Below are positions 1 through 6,411 of a stretch of DNA of 12,097 nucleotides, in pieces. The notes under the pieces are model-generated. The model did not search any database. It saw nothing but the letters and a program-made list of their open reading frames with translations, and was not told the DNA's origin. Numbering within the stretch: the stretch's first letter is position 1; every line of letters starts with the position of its first letter. Source of the stretch: an uncultured delta proteobacterium (GTDB lineage Bacteria > Myxococcota_A > Bradymonadia > REDH01); the NCBI GenBank assembly GCA_903912275.1, contig CAIWGR010000599.1, forward strand, positions 1 through 12,097, given 5' to 3'. Both the position numbers and the translations under genes were made by a program.

Positions 1-285
1 CCGGGCGACCCTGTGGTGCGGGCGCGGAGCCGGATGATCGACGATGCGGGTGGCAACGCCTTTTCGGACTACCAGGTGCCGTCGGCGATCGTGGCGCTCA
101 AGCAGGGGTTCGGCCGGCTCATCCGCCACCGCAACGACACGGGGATTGTAGCCATCCTCGACCACCGGCTCATCTCGAAGAGCTACGGCAAGCGGTTCAT
201 CAACTCGCTTCCGCGGGCGCGGCGCACGCAGGATATCGAGGTGGTGCGGGCCTGGTGGCAGCGTCGCAACAACGGGGCGGTCTAG
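1..285 (+). CDS. C-terminal end of a DinG/YoaA-type ATP-dependent DNA helicase (5' end outside window)
   Basis: The frame is open from the first base and ends at TAG 283-285, giving about 94 residues of a longer protein. It contains the superfamily 2 helicase motif VI of the XPD/DinG family, QGFGRLIR, followed by ...GIVAILDHRL and KSYGKRFINSLP, the usual C-terminal signature of DinG and YoaA. Motif VI supplies the arginine that contacts ATP in the second RecA-like domain. These iron-sulfur helicases unwind DNA 5'-3' and act on R-loops and damaged or replicating DNA; the iron-sulfur and Walker A parts lie upstream of the window. The GTG at position 13 is internal, not a start, because the homology continues before it. 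Its stop overlaps the stop of the facing acidic gene. DinG and YoaA cannot be told apart from this fragment. Confidence 0.85.
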   Translation, partial: PGDPVVRARSRMIDDAGGNAFSDYQVPSAIVALKQGFGRLIRHRNDTGIVAILDHRLISKSYGKRFINSLPRARRTQDIEVVRAWWQRRNNGAV

Positions 286-506
286 CCCTCGTCGTCGCTG
301 TCGCTCTCGTCGTCGTCGAGGTCTTCGTCGTCTTCGCCGAAGGGGTCGTGTGAGGGCTCCTCCTCGTCCGACTCTTCCTCTTCCTCGTAGTCGCCCTCTT
401 CGTAGGCGAAGTCGTCGTCCTCACCCTCGTAGGAGTCTCCGTCGTCATCCTCATCCTCGCGGGGGGCGAGGTCGAGCTGGAGCCAGGGGTCGAGTTCGGG
501 ATTCAT
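282..506 (-). CDS. Small hyper-acidic, probably disordered protein of unknown function
   Basis: The ATG at 506-504 gives 74 residues beginning MNPELDPWLQLDLAP. About 41 of the 74 residues are Asp or Glu, there is one Arg and no Lys, and the acidic run extends from residue 16 to the C-terminus. I chose this start because GGAAGG lies about six bases upstream of it, and because the longer in-frame extension to 743 is basic, Cys-rich and unlike the rest. The protein should be soluble and intrinsically disordered, with the short hydrophobic N-terminal patch (PWLQLDL) as a possible docking motif. I do not recognise a family. Such tails occur in nucleic-acid mimics, chaperone-like tails and metal binders, but nothing here selects one. 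The DNA is a low-complexity run of TCG/TCC-type triplets on the plus strand, which could inflate an open frame by chance; the ribosome-binding site and the snug end-to-end overlap with the helicase gene argue for a real gene. Confidence 0.6.
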   Translation of the reverse strand: MNPELDPWLQLDLAPREDEDDDGDSYEGEDDDFAYEEGDYEEEEESDEEEPSHDPFGEDDEDLDDDESDSDDEG

Positions 507-669
507 GAACACCTTCCACGGGGAGAGAGCGACCGCCTTGAGCAAGCGAGGCGTCGGTCGGCGCGCCCGTAACTCAATCGAACGCGGCGTGACAAGGGTT
601 CTGGCCCATTTTGTGGGCAAATCCAGCTCACGGCGCCACCATCGTGACGCGTTGTGCCACGGCGGATGG

Positions 670-698
670 TTGGAGAAATCGCACACCTGCGATAGCCA
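670..698 (+). promoter_or_regulatory. Candidate promoter for the BASS transporter
   Basis: TTGGAG (670-675) is followed after 17 bases by TAGCCA (693-698). The spacing suits a housekeeping sigma factor but the -10 match is weak. It resembles the TTG...-TAG... arrangements ahead of the genes at 1735 and 6412. If used, transcription would start near 705 and the perfect palindrome at 714-729 would sit just downstream of the start site. Confidence 0.3.
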
Positions 699-729
699 CC
701 CGCAGTGGTCGAACCGCTGCATGCAGCGG
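678..729 (+). promoter_or_regulatory. Three adjacent hairpins, including a perfect 16-bp palindrome, ahead of the BASS transporter
   Basis: Three inverted repeats follow one another: ATCGCA-CACC-TGCGAT (678-693), GCCAC-CCGCA-GTGGT (695-709, one G-U pair) and the perfect palindrome CCGCTGCATGCAGCGG (714-729). The last ends 31 bases before the start codon and 19 bases before the AGGAG ribosome-binding site. It could be an operator for a dimeric repressor or, transcribed, part of a structured leader. It matches no riboswitch class I can name. The core CTGC-AT-GCAG recalls the CTGC/GCAG half-sites described for PhaR, but the spacing differs. The rest of the 254-base gap (507-760) shows only a short GCCCA/TGGGC hairpin at 604-618. 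Confidence 0.45.
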
Positions 730-760
730 CGGCAGACTCTCACCGTACAGGAGCCTTCAC

Positions 761-1651
761 ATGCAGCCGACGATCATCACCACTGTGTTTATGCCGCTGG
801 CCCTCGGCATCGTCATGCTCGGGCTTGGCCTCAGCCTGACGGTCGACGACTTCAAGCGGGTCCTCAACTACCCGCGGGCTGTGATGATCGGCCTGTTCTG
901 TCAGATGATCCTGCTCCCCGCGGTGGCCGTCGGTGTGGCCCACCTCTTTCATCTTCAGGCGGCGCTGGCGGTGGGGCTCATGCTCCTGGCCGCCGCACCG
1001 GGCGGTGCCACCGCCAACCTCTTCAGCCACCTCGCGAAGGGCGATGTGGCGCTGAACATCACGCTGACGGCGGTCAACAGCCTGCTCGCGCTCTTCACCC
1101 TGCCGCTGATCGTGAACTGGTCGTTGGTCCACTTCATGGGCGAAGGCCAGGTCATCCCGATGGTCCTCAGCAAGATCATCGAGGTCTTTGTCATCGTCCT
1201 CGGACCCGTCGCCATCGGCATGGCTGTGCGCCGCTCTACGCCAGCGACCGCTGATCGCCTCGACAAGCCGGTCCGCATCCTCTCGGCCCTCATCCTCCTG
1301 TTGTTCATCGCGGCGTCGGTCGCTGCCCAGCGGGAAAACATGGCGAGATACTTCCAGCAGGTGGGGCTTGCAGCGCTGACCTTTAACCTTGTGAGCATGG
1401 CGGCCGGCTACATGATCCCCCGCCTCTTCGGCGTCCTGACCAAGCAGGCCATCTCGATCGGCATGGAGATCGGCATCCACAATGGCACGCTCGCCATCTA
1501 CCTCGCCAGCCAGATCCTCAAGCAGCCAGACATGACCATCTCTCCGGCCATCTACAGCCTGATCATGTTCTTCACGGCGGCGGCCTTCAGCACCTTCATG
1601 GCGCGTCGCGCCGGCTCCGAGGAGGCGGCGGCGACAGCCTCCGCCCCTTGA
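761..1651 (+). CDS. Bile acid:sodium symporter (BASS/SBF) family transporter
   Basis: The 296-residue protein is almost entirely hydrophobic, with roughly nine or ten membrane segments, the usual size for bacterial BASS proteins. These inner-membrane carriers use the sodium gradient to move organic anions such as bile acids, pantoate, pyruvate or other 2-keto acids; the substrate here cannot be read from the sequence. The first signature, APGGATAN (residues 79-86) with LAKGDVALN after it, and the second, EIGIHN (236-241), are the two broken-helix regions that bind sodium and substrate. In many relatives the second motif reads ExGxQN, so the sodium-ligand Gln position is His240 here. The ATG at 761 has AGGAG seven bases upstream and starts at the conserved N-terminal helix; the frame open further upstream adds an unrelated, Cys-containing stretch. 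The gene stands alone, with a structured upstream region. Confidence 0.92.
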   Translation: MQPTIITTVFMPLALGIVMLGLGLSLTVDDFKRVLNYPRAVMIGLFCQMILLPAVAVGVAHLFHLQAALAVGLMLLAAAPGGATANLFSHLAKGDVALNITLTAVNSLLALFTLPLIVNWSLVHFMGEGQVIPMVLSKIIEVFVIVLGPVAIGMAVRRSTPATADRLDKPVRILSALILLLFIAASVAAQRENMARYFQQVGLAALTFNLVSMAAGYMIPRLFGVLTKQAISIGMEIGIHNGTLAIYLASQILKQPDMTISPAIYSLIMFFTAAAFSTFMARRAGSEEAAATASAP

Positions 1652-1676
1652 CCGCACGGCCACTGCCGCCTAGACC
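1648..1676 (+). promoter_or_regulatory. Weak promoter candidate ahead of the RHH-serA cluster
   Basis: TTGACC (1648-1653), overlapping the stop of the transporter gene, is followed after 17 bases by TAGACC (1671-1676). The -35 is good and the -10 poor. It would give a leader of about 50 bases containing the dyad at 1698-1715. Confidence 0.25.
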
Positions 1677-1697
1677 GCGCCCACCTTTGAAGCGACT

Positions 1698-1715
1698 GCC
1701 ACGTCCACGCGTGGC
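1698..1715. promoter_or_regulatory. Dyad GCCACG-N6-CGTGGC, possible operator
   Basis: A perfect 6-bp inverted repeat with a 6-bp centre (TCCACG) ends 19 bp before the first RHH-like gene. Inside it is a second, nested palindrome, CCACGCGTGG (1705-1714). Ribbon-helix-helix proteins commonly bind short repeats in front of their own genes, so autoregulation is a reasonable guess. No binding evidence can be read from sequence alone. Confidence 0.35.
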
Positions 1716-1734
1716 GCTAAACCAAGTGCCCGCC

Positions 1735-2031
1735 ATGAGTGACAAGAAGCCCGTCTGGGTTGATGAGTCGGCCCACGCCATTCTCAAGCAGTATTCCAAG
1801 CTGACGAAGGAATCGATGGTCGATGTGGCGAGCCGTCTGGTCATCGACCACCTCGACGACCTCGACCCGGCCTCGGGCCTTGGCGGCGCCGAGCCGAAGG
1901 CTGCAGCCCCGGCAGCTGAGTCGGCCAAGCGTCCGGCGCGCGCCCCTCAGGCTGCAGTTCCCGCTCAGCGTCCCCGGCTGCCGAAGGCAGACGGCAACGA
2001 CCGCTTCCTTGGCGGCGTCTGGTTCATCTGA
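1735..2031 (+). CDS. Ribbon-helix-helix-like small protein with Ala/Pro-rich tail (paralogue 1)
   Basis: This 98-residue protein has an N-terminal block (about residues 4-40) that fits the Arc/CopG/MetJ pattern: a short strand KKPVWV, helix 1 (SAHAILKQYSKL) and helix 2 (SMVDVASRLVIDHL). Residues 47-85 are a low-complexity Ala/Pro/Arg/Lys linker and the protein ends with a distinctive hydrophobic peptide, DRFLGGVWFI. The block is 16 of 37 identical to the next gene's product, so the two are tandem paralogues. RHH proteins bind DNA as dimers through the strand. The ATG at 1735 is chosen because upstream residues in this frame are Pro/Arg-rich and unlike the paralogue; no strong ribosome-binding site is visible. 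It could be a transcription regulator of the serA cluster, the antitoxin-like half of a pair (no toxin is adjacent), or a nucleoid protein. The fold assignment is by eye. Confidence 0.72.
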   Translation: MSDKKPVWVDESAHAILKQYSKLTKESMVDVASRLVIDHLDDLDPASGLGGAEPKAAAPAAESAKRPARAPQAAVPAQRPRLPKADGNDRFLGGVWFI

Positions 2032-2053
2032 ACCCAACATTTTTGGAGTCTCC

Positions 2054-2206
2054 ATGAGCACCGATGCCAAGAAGCCCGTCTGGATCACCACCCAGGCACA
2101 TGACGCCCTTCGAGAGTACTGCGACCGCACCGGCCGCACCCAGGTTGATGTGGTGAGCGAGCTCCTGCAGCGCTTCCTCAAGCCGCAGCTCGAAGGCAAA
2201 AAGTAA
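2054..2206 (+). CDS. Ribbon-helix-helix-like miniprotein (paralogue 2)
   Basis: A 50-residue protein consisting of little more than the RHH-like block: KKPVWI, then a helix (AHDALREYCDRT) and a second helix (QVDVVSELLQRFL), ending in a short basic tail EGKK. It lacks the Ala/Pro linker and the GGVWFI terminus of paralogue 1. GGAG at 2045-2048 lies five bases before the ATG, a clear ribosome-binding site. It begins 22 bp after paralogue 1 and ends 7 bp before serA, so the three are almost certainly co-transcribed. The shared invariant residues (KKPVW, A-H, L, Y, T, VDV, S, L, L) are those expected in the strand and hydrophobic core of an RHH dimer; heterodimers of the two paralogues are possible. 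Confidence 0.75.
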   Translation: MSTDAKKPVWITTQAHDALREYCDRTGRTQVDVVSELLQRFLKPQLEGKK

Positions 2207-2213
2207 CTCCTTC

Positions 2214-3551
2214 ATGAGCGCCTCGTTTCGGCCCCGCATTGGCGTCGGCCCCTTCCGTCGTGCGCTGGTTCTCGAGTCGCCTGACCCGTCGCTCGACAGG
2301 CAGCTGCGCGAGCTCGGCATTGAGCCCTTCCGACCCGCTGTCACACCGACCGGGGACGATGAGCTGATCGCCCTGCTGAAGGCCGCGCCCTACGAGCTCA
2401 TCTTCAAGCGGTCGCGCGTGCAGATCACGGCCGCCGTCCTCGACGCTGCGCCCGACCTCTTCGCCGTGGTGCTCTGCTGCATCGGCGACGACTCTGTCGA
2501 CAAGCGGGCCTGCGCCGATCGCGGCATCCTGGTCATCAACGATCCCGTCTCCAACGGCCGCTCCGTGGCCGAGCTGGTCATCGGAGAGATGATCCTCCTC
2601 TGCCGGCGCATCTTCCAGGCGGTGGATGAGACGCGGGCCAACACCTTCAACAAGTCGCAGGAGAGCCGCTTCGAGGTGCAGGGCAAGACGCTCGGCCTCC
2701 TCGGACTCGGCAACATCGGCAAGCAGGTGGCGCAGCTCGCGCAGGCCCTCGGCATGAAGATTGTCTTCTACGACAACCGCGACGTGGCCAAGGAGGTGGG
2801 CGAGACGATGGGTTGGAGCTTTGTGCCCAACATCGCCGACCTCTTCGCCGCAGCCGATGTCGTGTCGGCCCACATCTCGGCCTCCGACTACCGTGGCCGG
2901 AGCAACGAGAACCTGCTGCAGCTCGAGCACTTTGCGGCGATGGCACAGAAGGAGCGGCCCAGCCCACGCCTCTTCATCAACGCGGCCCGCGGCCAGATTC
3001 ACGACACCGAGACCCTCATCGAGGCGGTCAAGCGGGGCTATGTGGGCGCCGCGATGGTCGATGTCTTTCCTGTCGAGCCGAGCGATGCGAAGGACCCCTG
3101 GGTCAACCCCTACGCGGGCTACCCGCAGATCTACGCTACGCCCCACATCGGTGCGGCGACGCTGGAGGCACAGCCTCGCATCGCCACCCATGTTGCCGCG
3201 ACGGCCCACCACCTCTCGACCCGCGGACGGCTCCGCAACTGCGTCTTCGGGCCCAAGCATGTGGTCGGCCTCGATGATGCCGATGATGTCTCGCACATCA
3301 TGACCGTGGTGCATGCCGACACCCGGGGCACGAAGAAGGCTGTCGACGACGCCATCTACGCAGCCGGCGCGGGCAACCTGCTCAGCCAGCACCGCGACTT
3401 CACCGAATATGGGATTGCCTACGAGGTGGTCGCCATCGATCATCCCCTCACGCCGGAGCAGCTCGAGGAGCTGGCCGACGAGGCCGCCAAACTCACCGGC
3501 GACCCGACTGCCATCCGTGCCATCCGACAGATTCGGATCGGCGGCGCCTAA
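2214..3551 (+). CDS. serA: D-3-phosphoglycerate dehydrogenase, SerA type, with C-terminal ACT-like domain
   Basis: The 445-residue product oxidises 3-phosphoglycerate to 3-phosphohydroxypyruvate with NAD, the first step of serine synthesis, in the cytoplasm. The sequence follows E. coli SerA through most of its length. RSRVQIT (66-72) is the substrate loop, with Arg66 and Arg68 likely phosphate contacts. The Rossmann motif is GLGNIG (164-169), with Asp187 at the end of strand 2 indicating NAD. The catalytic triad is Arg259 (NAARG), Glu288 (DVFPVEP) and His311 (TPHIGAAT); the triad spacing of 29 and 23 residues equals that of E. coli Arg240/Glu269/His292. Residues from about 360 resemble the ACT domain that binds serine for feedback inhibition: His367 and Asn388 are kept, but the position of E. 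coli Asn346 appears to be Asp369. The N-terminus has a short extension. It begins 7 bp after the RHH miniprotein. Related 2-hydroxyacid dehydrogenases are the alternative but fit less well. Confidence 0.88.
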   Translation: MSASFRPRIGVGPFRRALVLESPDPSLDRQLRELGIEPFRPAVTPTGDDELIALLKAAPYELIFKRSRVQITAAVLDAAPDLFAVVLCCIGDDSVDKRACADRGILVINDPVSNGRSVAELVIGEMILLCRRIFQAVDETRANTFNKSQESRFEVQGKTLGLLGLGNIGKQVAQLAQALGMKIVFYDNRDVAKEVGETMGWSFVPNIADLFAAADVVSAHISASDYRGRSNENLLQLEHFAAMAQKERPSPRLFINAARGQIHDTETLIEAVKRGYVGAAMVDVFPVEPSDAKDPWVNPYAGYPQIYATPHIGAATLEAQPRIATHVAATAHHLSTRGRLRNCVFGPKHVVGLDDADDVSHIMTVVHADTRGTKKAVDDAIYAAGAGNLLSQHRDFTEYGIAYEVVAIDHPLTPEQLEELADEAAKLTGDPTAIRAIRQIRIGGA

Positions 3552-3569
3552 CCCACAAGCGAGCGCACC

Positions 3570-3920
3570 ATGCCGACCCTCGACGAACTCTCCGGAACGA
3601 CTCCCTACGGCTTCCGCGAAGTGCCGCCCAGCCTCGCAGCAACCGCCCTCGACGGCGTACGGCTCATCGATGTGCGGGAGCCTTCAGAGTTCTCCGACCA
3701 GCTGGGCCACATCGCCGGCGCCGAGCTTGTGCCGCTCGCGACGCTGCCTCAGGCGACTGCAGGGTGGGAGCCGAGCGCGACCTATCTGCTGATCTGCCGC
3801 TCGGGGGGCCGCTCGTCGAATGCGACGGTCTGGCTCTCCAATCATGGCTTCAGCTCTGTCTTCAACCTGTCGGGCGGCATGATCGCCTGGAACCAGGCTG
3901 GGCTACCCGTCGAGCGTTAG
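3570..3920 (+). CDS. Single-domain rhodanese-like sulfurtransferase
   Basis: The 116-residue protein is one rhodanese domain. LIDVREPSEFSDQLGHIAGA is the characteristic N-terminal half with the Asp-Val-Arg-Glu motif, and the active loop CRSGGRS carries Cys76, the residue that forms the persulfide. The C-terminal GFSSVFNLSGGMIAWNQAGLPV closes the family pattern. Such proteins pass sulfane sulfur from thiosulfate or protein persulfides to acceptors, or handle sulfide and thiols, in the cytoplasm; no export signal is present. The gene starts 18 bp after serA and may be the last of that operon. A functional tie could run through serine to cysteine sulfur metabolism, but that is inference. Its TAG stop overlaps the stop of the facing ferredoxin gene by four bases. 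Confidence 0.9.
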   Translation: MPTLDELSGTTPYGFREVPPSLAATALDGVRLIDVREPSEFSDQLGHIAGAELVPLATLPQATAGWEPSATYLLICRSGGRSSNATVWLSNHGFSSVFNLSGGMIAWNQAGLPVER

Positions 3921-4285
3921 AACTTGAGGTAGCGCTCGATGACCTGCTCGACATCTGCGGGCTTCACGCCGCGCAGGTAGATTCCGTCGGGCTGGATGGC
4001 GATCATGGCGCCTTCGCCGTGGCACCAGCCGAGGCAGGAGGTCTGGGTGACGTAGATGCGGCTGGTGAGGCCGTAGCGGGTGACCCAGCCGCGGAGCTTG
4101 GCGTAGACCTCGGCGCCTGTGTCGCCGCAGGAGGGCATGGTGGAGTCTGGTCCGCGCTGGTTGCAGCAGACAAGAACCTGCTTGAGTTGGGGATGAACGG
4201 CGACCTGTTCCACGCGATGACCTCGGGGTGTGAGTGTCTGTTGGATGCGTCGCGCATGGGTTCGATGCAGTCTTGTGTGCGCCAT
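3917..4285 (-). CDS. Thioredoxin-fold [2Fe-2S] ferredoxin domain protein
   Basis: The 122-residue protein has the cysteine pattern of the thioredoxin-like [2Fe-2S] ferredoxins (Shethna or Aquifex Fd type): VLVCCNQ...SCG, then TSCLGWCHGEGAM. The probable cluster ligands are Cys40 (or 41), Cys53, Cys84 and Cys88, with the diagnostic C-x3-C near a Gly-rich turn and the following hydrophobic strand (AIQPDGIYLRGV). The conserved fold starts near residue 25; the first 33 residues are basic and His/Arg-rich. These proteins are low-potential electron carriers or cluster donors in the cytoplasm; the partner is unknown. I chose the ATG at 4285 (AAAGAG a few bases upstream) over a TTG at 4315 that lacks a ribosome-binding site. 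It is divergent from acs with an 88-bp shared control region, and convergent with the rhodanese. Confidence 0.85.
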   Translation of the reverse strand: MAHTRLHRTHARRIQQTLTPRGHRVEQVAVHPQLKQVLVCCNQRGPDSTMPSCGDTGAEVYAKLRGWVTRYGLTSRIYVTQTSCLGWCHGEGAMIAIQPDGIYLRGVKPADVEQVIERYLKF

Positions 4286-4373
4286 AGCACTCTTTCTGCA
4301 TTTTCCTTGCGACAATCGTGCCGTTGCAAGACGATGCGCCTCCCCGAATCATCTCCTCCCTGAGCACCGCGCC
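4286..4373. promoter_or_regulatory. Divergent control region of the ferredoxin gene and acs, with an 8-bp dyad
   Basis: CTTGCGAC (4306-4313) and GTTGCAAG (4323-4330) form an inverted repeat matching at seven of eight bases, with a 9-base centre and half-sites 17 bp apart centre to centre, about two helical turns. In RNA read on the plus strand the mismatch becomes a G-U pair, giving an 8-pair hairpin with a 9-base loop. Half-sites on one DNA face favour a dimeric regulator. No convincing -10 element is visible for either gene. Confidence 0.4.
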
Positions 4374-6341
4374 ATGAGCCAGAACCTTCAGTCCGTCCTC
4401 AAAGAAGACCGCCTCTTCGCGCCGCCGGAGGCCTTTGCGGCCGCGGCCCGCGTGGGGAGCATGGAGGCCTATCGTGAACTCTATGCCGCCGCCGAGGCCA
4501 ATCCCGAGGGGTTCTGGGCGGCGCAGGCGAAGGAGCTGCTGCTTTGGGACGCGCCGTGGCAGACGGTGCTGGACTGGCAGCTGCCCCACGCGAAGTGGTT
4601 TGTGGGCGGCAAGCTGAATGTGGCGAAGAACTGCCTCGACCGCCACCTCGGCACGCCGACGGAGCACAAGAGCGCGATCATCTGGGAGGGGGAGCCGGGC
4701 GACCGGCGCACGTTGACCTACCGGGAGCTGCACACGGAGGTCTGCCGCTTCACCAACGCGCTCGAATCGCTGGGGGTAGTGGCCGGCGACCGGGTGGCGC
4801 TCTACATGCCGATGGTCCCCGAGCTGTCGGTGGCGATGCTCGCCTGCGCCCGCATGGGTGCGACCCACAGCATCATCTTCGGGGGCTTCTCGGCGCAGGC
4901 GATCCGCGACCGGGTGAACGATGCGACGGCGAAGGTCATCGTGACGGCCGATGGCGGCTGGCGGCGGGGCAAGATCGTGGAGCTCAAGGGGGCGGTGGAC
5001 GAGGCGCTCACCGAGCATGGGGGCTGCCCCTCGGTGGAGCATGTGGTCATGCTGACGCGGACGGGCCACGCGGTGAATTTCATCGAGGGCCGCGACCACC
5101 GCTGGGAGGCGCTCATGGAGGCCGCCTCGCCGATGCACGAGGCGCCCGCGCTCGACAGCGAGCACCCGCTCTTCATCCTCTATACCTCGGGTTCCACGGG
5201 GAAGCCGAAGGGGGTGCTCCACACCACGGGCGGCTACCTGCTCGGTGCCACCTACAGCAGCAGGCTGGTCTTCGACCTGCGCGACGACGATGTCTTCTGG
5301 TGCACGGCCGACATCGGCTGGGTGACCGGCCACAGCTATGTGGTCTACGGCCCGCTCAGCAACGGGGCCACCTCGGTCATGTATGAGGGGGCGCCCAACC
5401 ACCCCGAGCCCGACCGGTTCTGGGAGATCATCGCCCGCTACAAGGTCACGATTTTCTATACGGCTCCGACGGCCATCCGCGCCTTCATCCGCTGGGGCGA
5501 CGAACACCCCGCACGACACGACCTCTCGAGCCTGCGGCTGCTCGGCAGCGTGGGCGAACCGATCAACCCGGAGGCCTGGACCTGGTACCACCGGGTCATC
5601 GGCGGCGGACGCTGCCCCATCGTCGACACCTGGTGGCAGACCGAGACGGGCTCGATCATGATCAGCCCGCTGCCGGGCGCCACGCCGCTGGTGCCGGGGA
5701 CCGCGACGCTGCCGCTGCCGGGCATCATGGCCGATGTTGTCGACATGGAGGGCAACAGCCGGCCGCTCGGCGAGGGTGGTTTCCTGGTCATCCGCAAGCC
5801 GTGGCCCTCGATGATCCGCACCATCTGGGGCGACGACGAGCGGTTCAAGGCCGCCTACTGGTCGCAGATCCCCGGCCTCTACTTTGCGGGCGACGGCGTT
5901 CGGCGCGACGAGCGGGGCTACATCTGGATCATGGGGCGGATCGACGACGTCATCAATGTTGCGGGCCACCGGCTCGGGACGGCGGAGATTGAGTCGGCGC
6001 TGGTGTCGCATCCCGCGGTGGCAGAGGCGGCAGTGGTAGGGCGGCCTGATGACCTCAAGGGGCAGGCGATCGCGGCCTTCGTGACGCTGCTCGCCTCGGT
6101 GCAGAAGTCACCCGAGCTGGCCGACGAGCTGCGGCGGCATGTGGCCTCGGAGATTGGCGCGCTGGCTCGTCCGGACGACCTCACCTTCACCGATGCGCTG
6201 CCCAAGACGCGGTCTGGCAAAATCATGCGGCGGCTGCTGCAGGATGTGGCGGCCAAGCGGGAAACGCGCGGCGACACCACCACGCTGGAAGATGCCGGCG
6301 TGCTCGACCGGCTCCGCGGGCAGTATGAAGACGAATCGTAG
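4374..6341 (+). CDS. acs: Acetyl-CoA synthetase (AMP-forming)
   Basis: The 655-residue length is typical. The enzyme activates acetate with ATP and CoA to acetyl-CoA, AMP and pyrophosphate in the cytoplasm. The N-terminal MSQNLQSVLKEDRLFAPPEAF, the ATP-binding loop YTSGSTGKPKGV (from residue 270), the adenylate motif WWQTETG (420-426) and the hinge/C-terminal block YFAGDGVRRDERGYIWIMGR all match Acs. The Trp pair in WWQTETG, which shortens the acyl pocket in true acetyl-CoA synthetases, argues against a longer-chain substrate. PKTRSGKIMRR contains Lys616, equivalent to the catalytic lysine that Gcn5-type acetyltransferases and sirtuin deacetylases switch in other bacteria. The ATG at 4374 fits the family start, although no strong ribosome-binding site precedes it; the frame is open upstream but runs through the divergent promoter region. 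It is divergent from the ferredoxin gene and followed by a separate promoter. Confidence 0.97.
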   Translation: MSQNLQSVLKEDRLFAPPEAFAAAARVGSMEAYRELYAAAEANPEGFWAAQAKELLLWDAPWQTVLDWQLPHAKWFVGGKLNVAKNCLDRHLGTPTEHKSAIIWEGEPGDRRTLTYRELHTEVCRFTNALESLGVVAGDRVALYMPMVPELSVAMLACARMGATHSIIFGGFSAQAIRDRVNDATAKVIVTADGGWRRGKIVELKGAVDEALTEHGGCPSVEHVVMLTRTGHAVNFIEGRDHRWEALMEAASPMHEAPALDSEHPLFILYTSGSTGKPKGVLHTTGGYLLGATYSSRLVFDLRDDDVFWCTADIGWVTGHSYVVYGPLSNGATSVMYEGAPNHPEPDRFWEIIARYKVTIFYTAPTAIRAFIRWGDEHPARHDLSSLRLLGSVGEPINPEAWTWYHRVIGGGRCPIVDTWWQTETGSIMISPLPGATPLVPGTATLPLPGIMADVVDMEGNSRPLGEGGFLVIRKPWPSMIRTIWGDDERFKAAYWSQIPGLYFAGDGVRRDERGYIWIMGRIDDVINVAGHRLGTAEIESALVSHPAVAEAAVVGRPDDLKGQAIAAFVTLLASVQKSPELADELRRHVASEIGALARPDDLTFTDALPKTRSGKIMRRLLQDVAAKRETRGDTTTLEDAGVLDRLRGQYEDES

Positions 6342-6349
6342 CCCTTTGC

Positions 6350-6379
6350 TTGACGCATCTCGCCGCGGCTTGGTAGCAA
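6350..6379 (+). promoter_or_regulatory. Promoter of the exported beta-rich protein
   Basis: TTGACG (6350-6355) and TAGCAA (6374-6379) are separated by 18 bases, immediately after the acs stop. Transcription would begin near 6386, leaving a leader of about 26 bases that includes the GGAGAG ribosome-binding site at 6400-6405. The -35 is nearly consensus, making this the best promoter candidate in the window. It implies that the gene at 6412 is transcribed independently of acs. Confidence 0.5.
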
Positions 6380-6411
6380 TCGGCCACTCAACCCGTCCCG
6401 GAGAGCCTGCC

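Noticed and set aside
507..743. Extension of the acidic protein to a start at 743
   Set aside because: The added 79 residues are basic and Cys-rich, run through the leader hairpins of the facing transporter and lack a ribosome-binding site.
1735..2206. Toxin-antitoxin module
   Set aside because: Both small proteins look like RHH paralogues and no toxin-like gene is adjacent; the next gene is serA.
3903..6011. Long open frame of about 700 codons on the minus strand, opposite acs
   Set aside because: It is antisense to a certain gene, Arg/His/Asp-rich without domains, and openness is expected opposite GC-rich codon usage. The same applies to the minus-strand frames opposite serA (2178-3443), the transporter (740-1663) and the zinc-ribbon gene (8197-9696).
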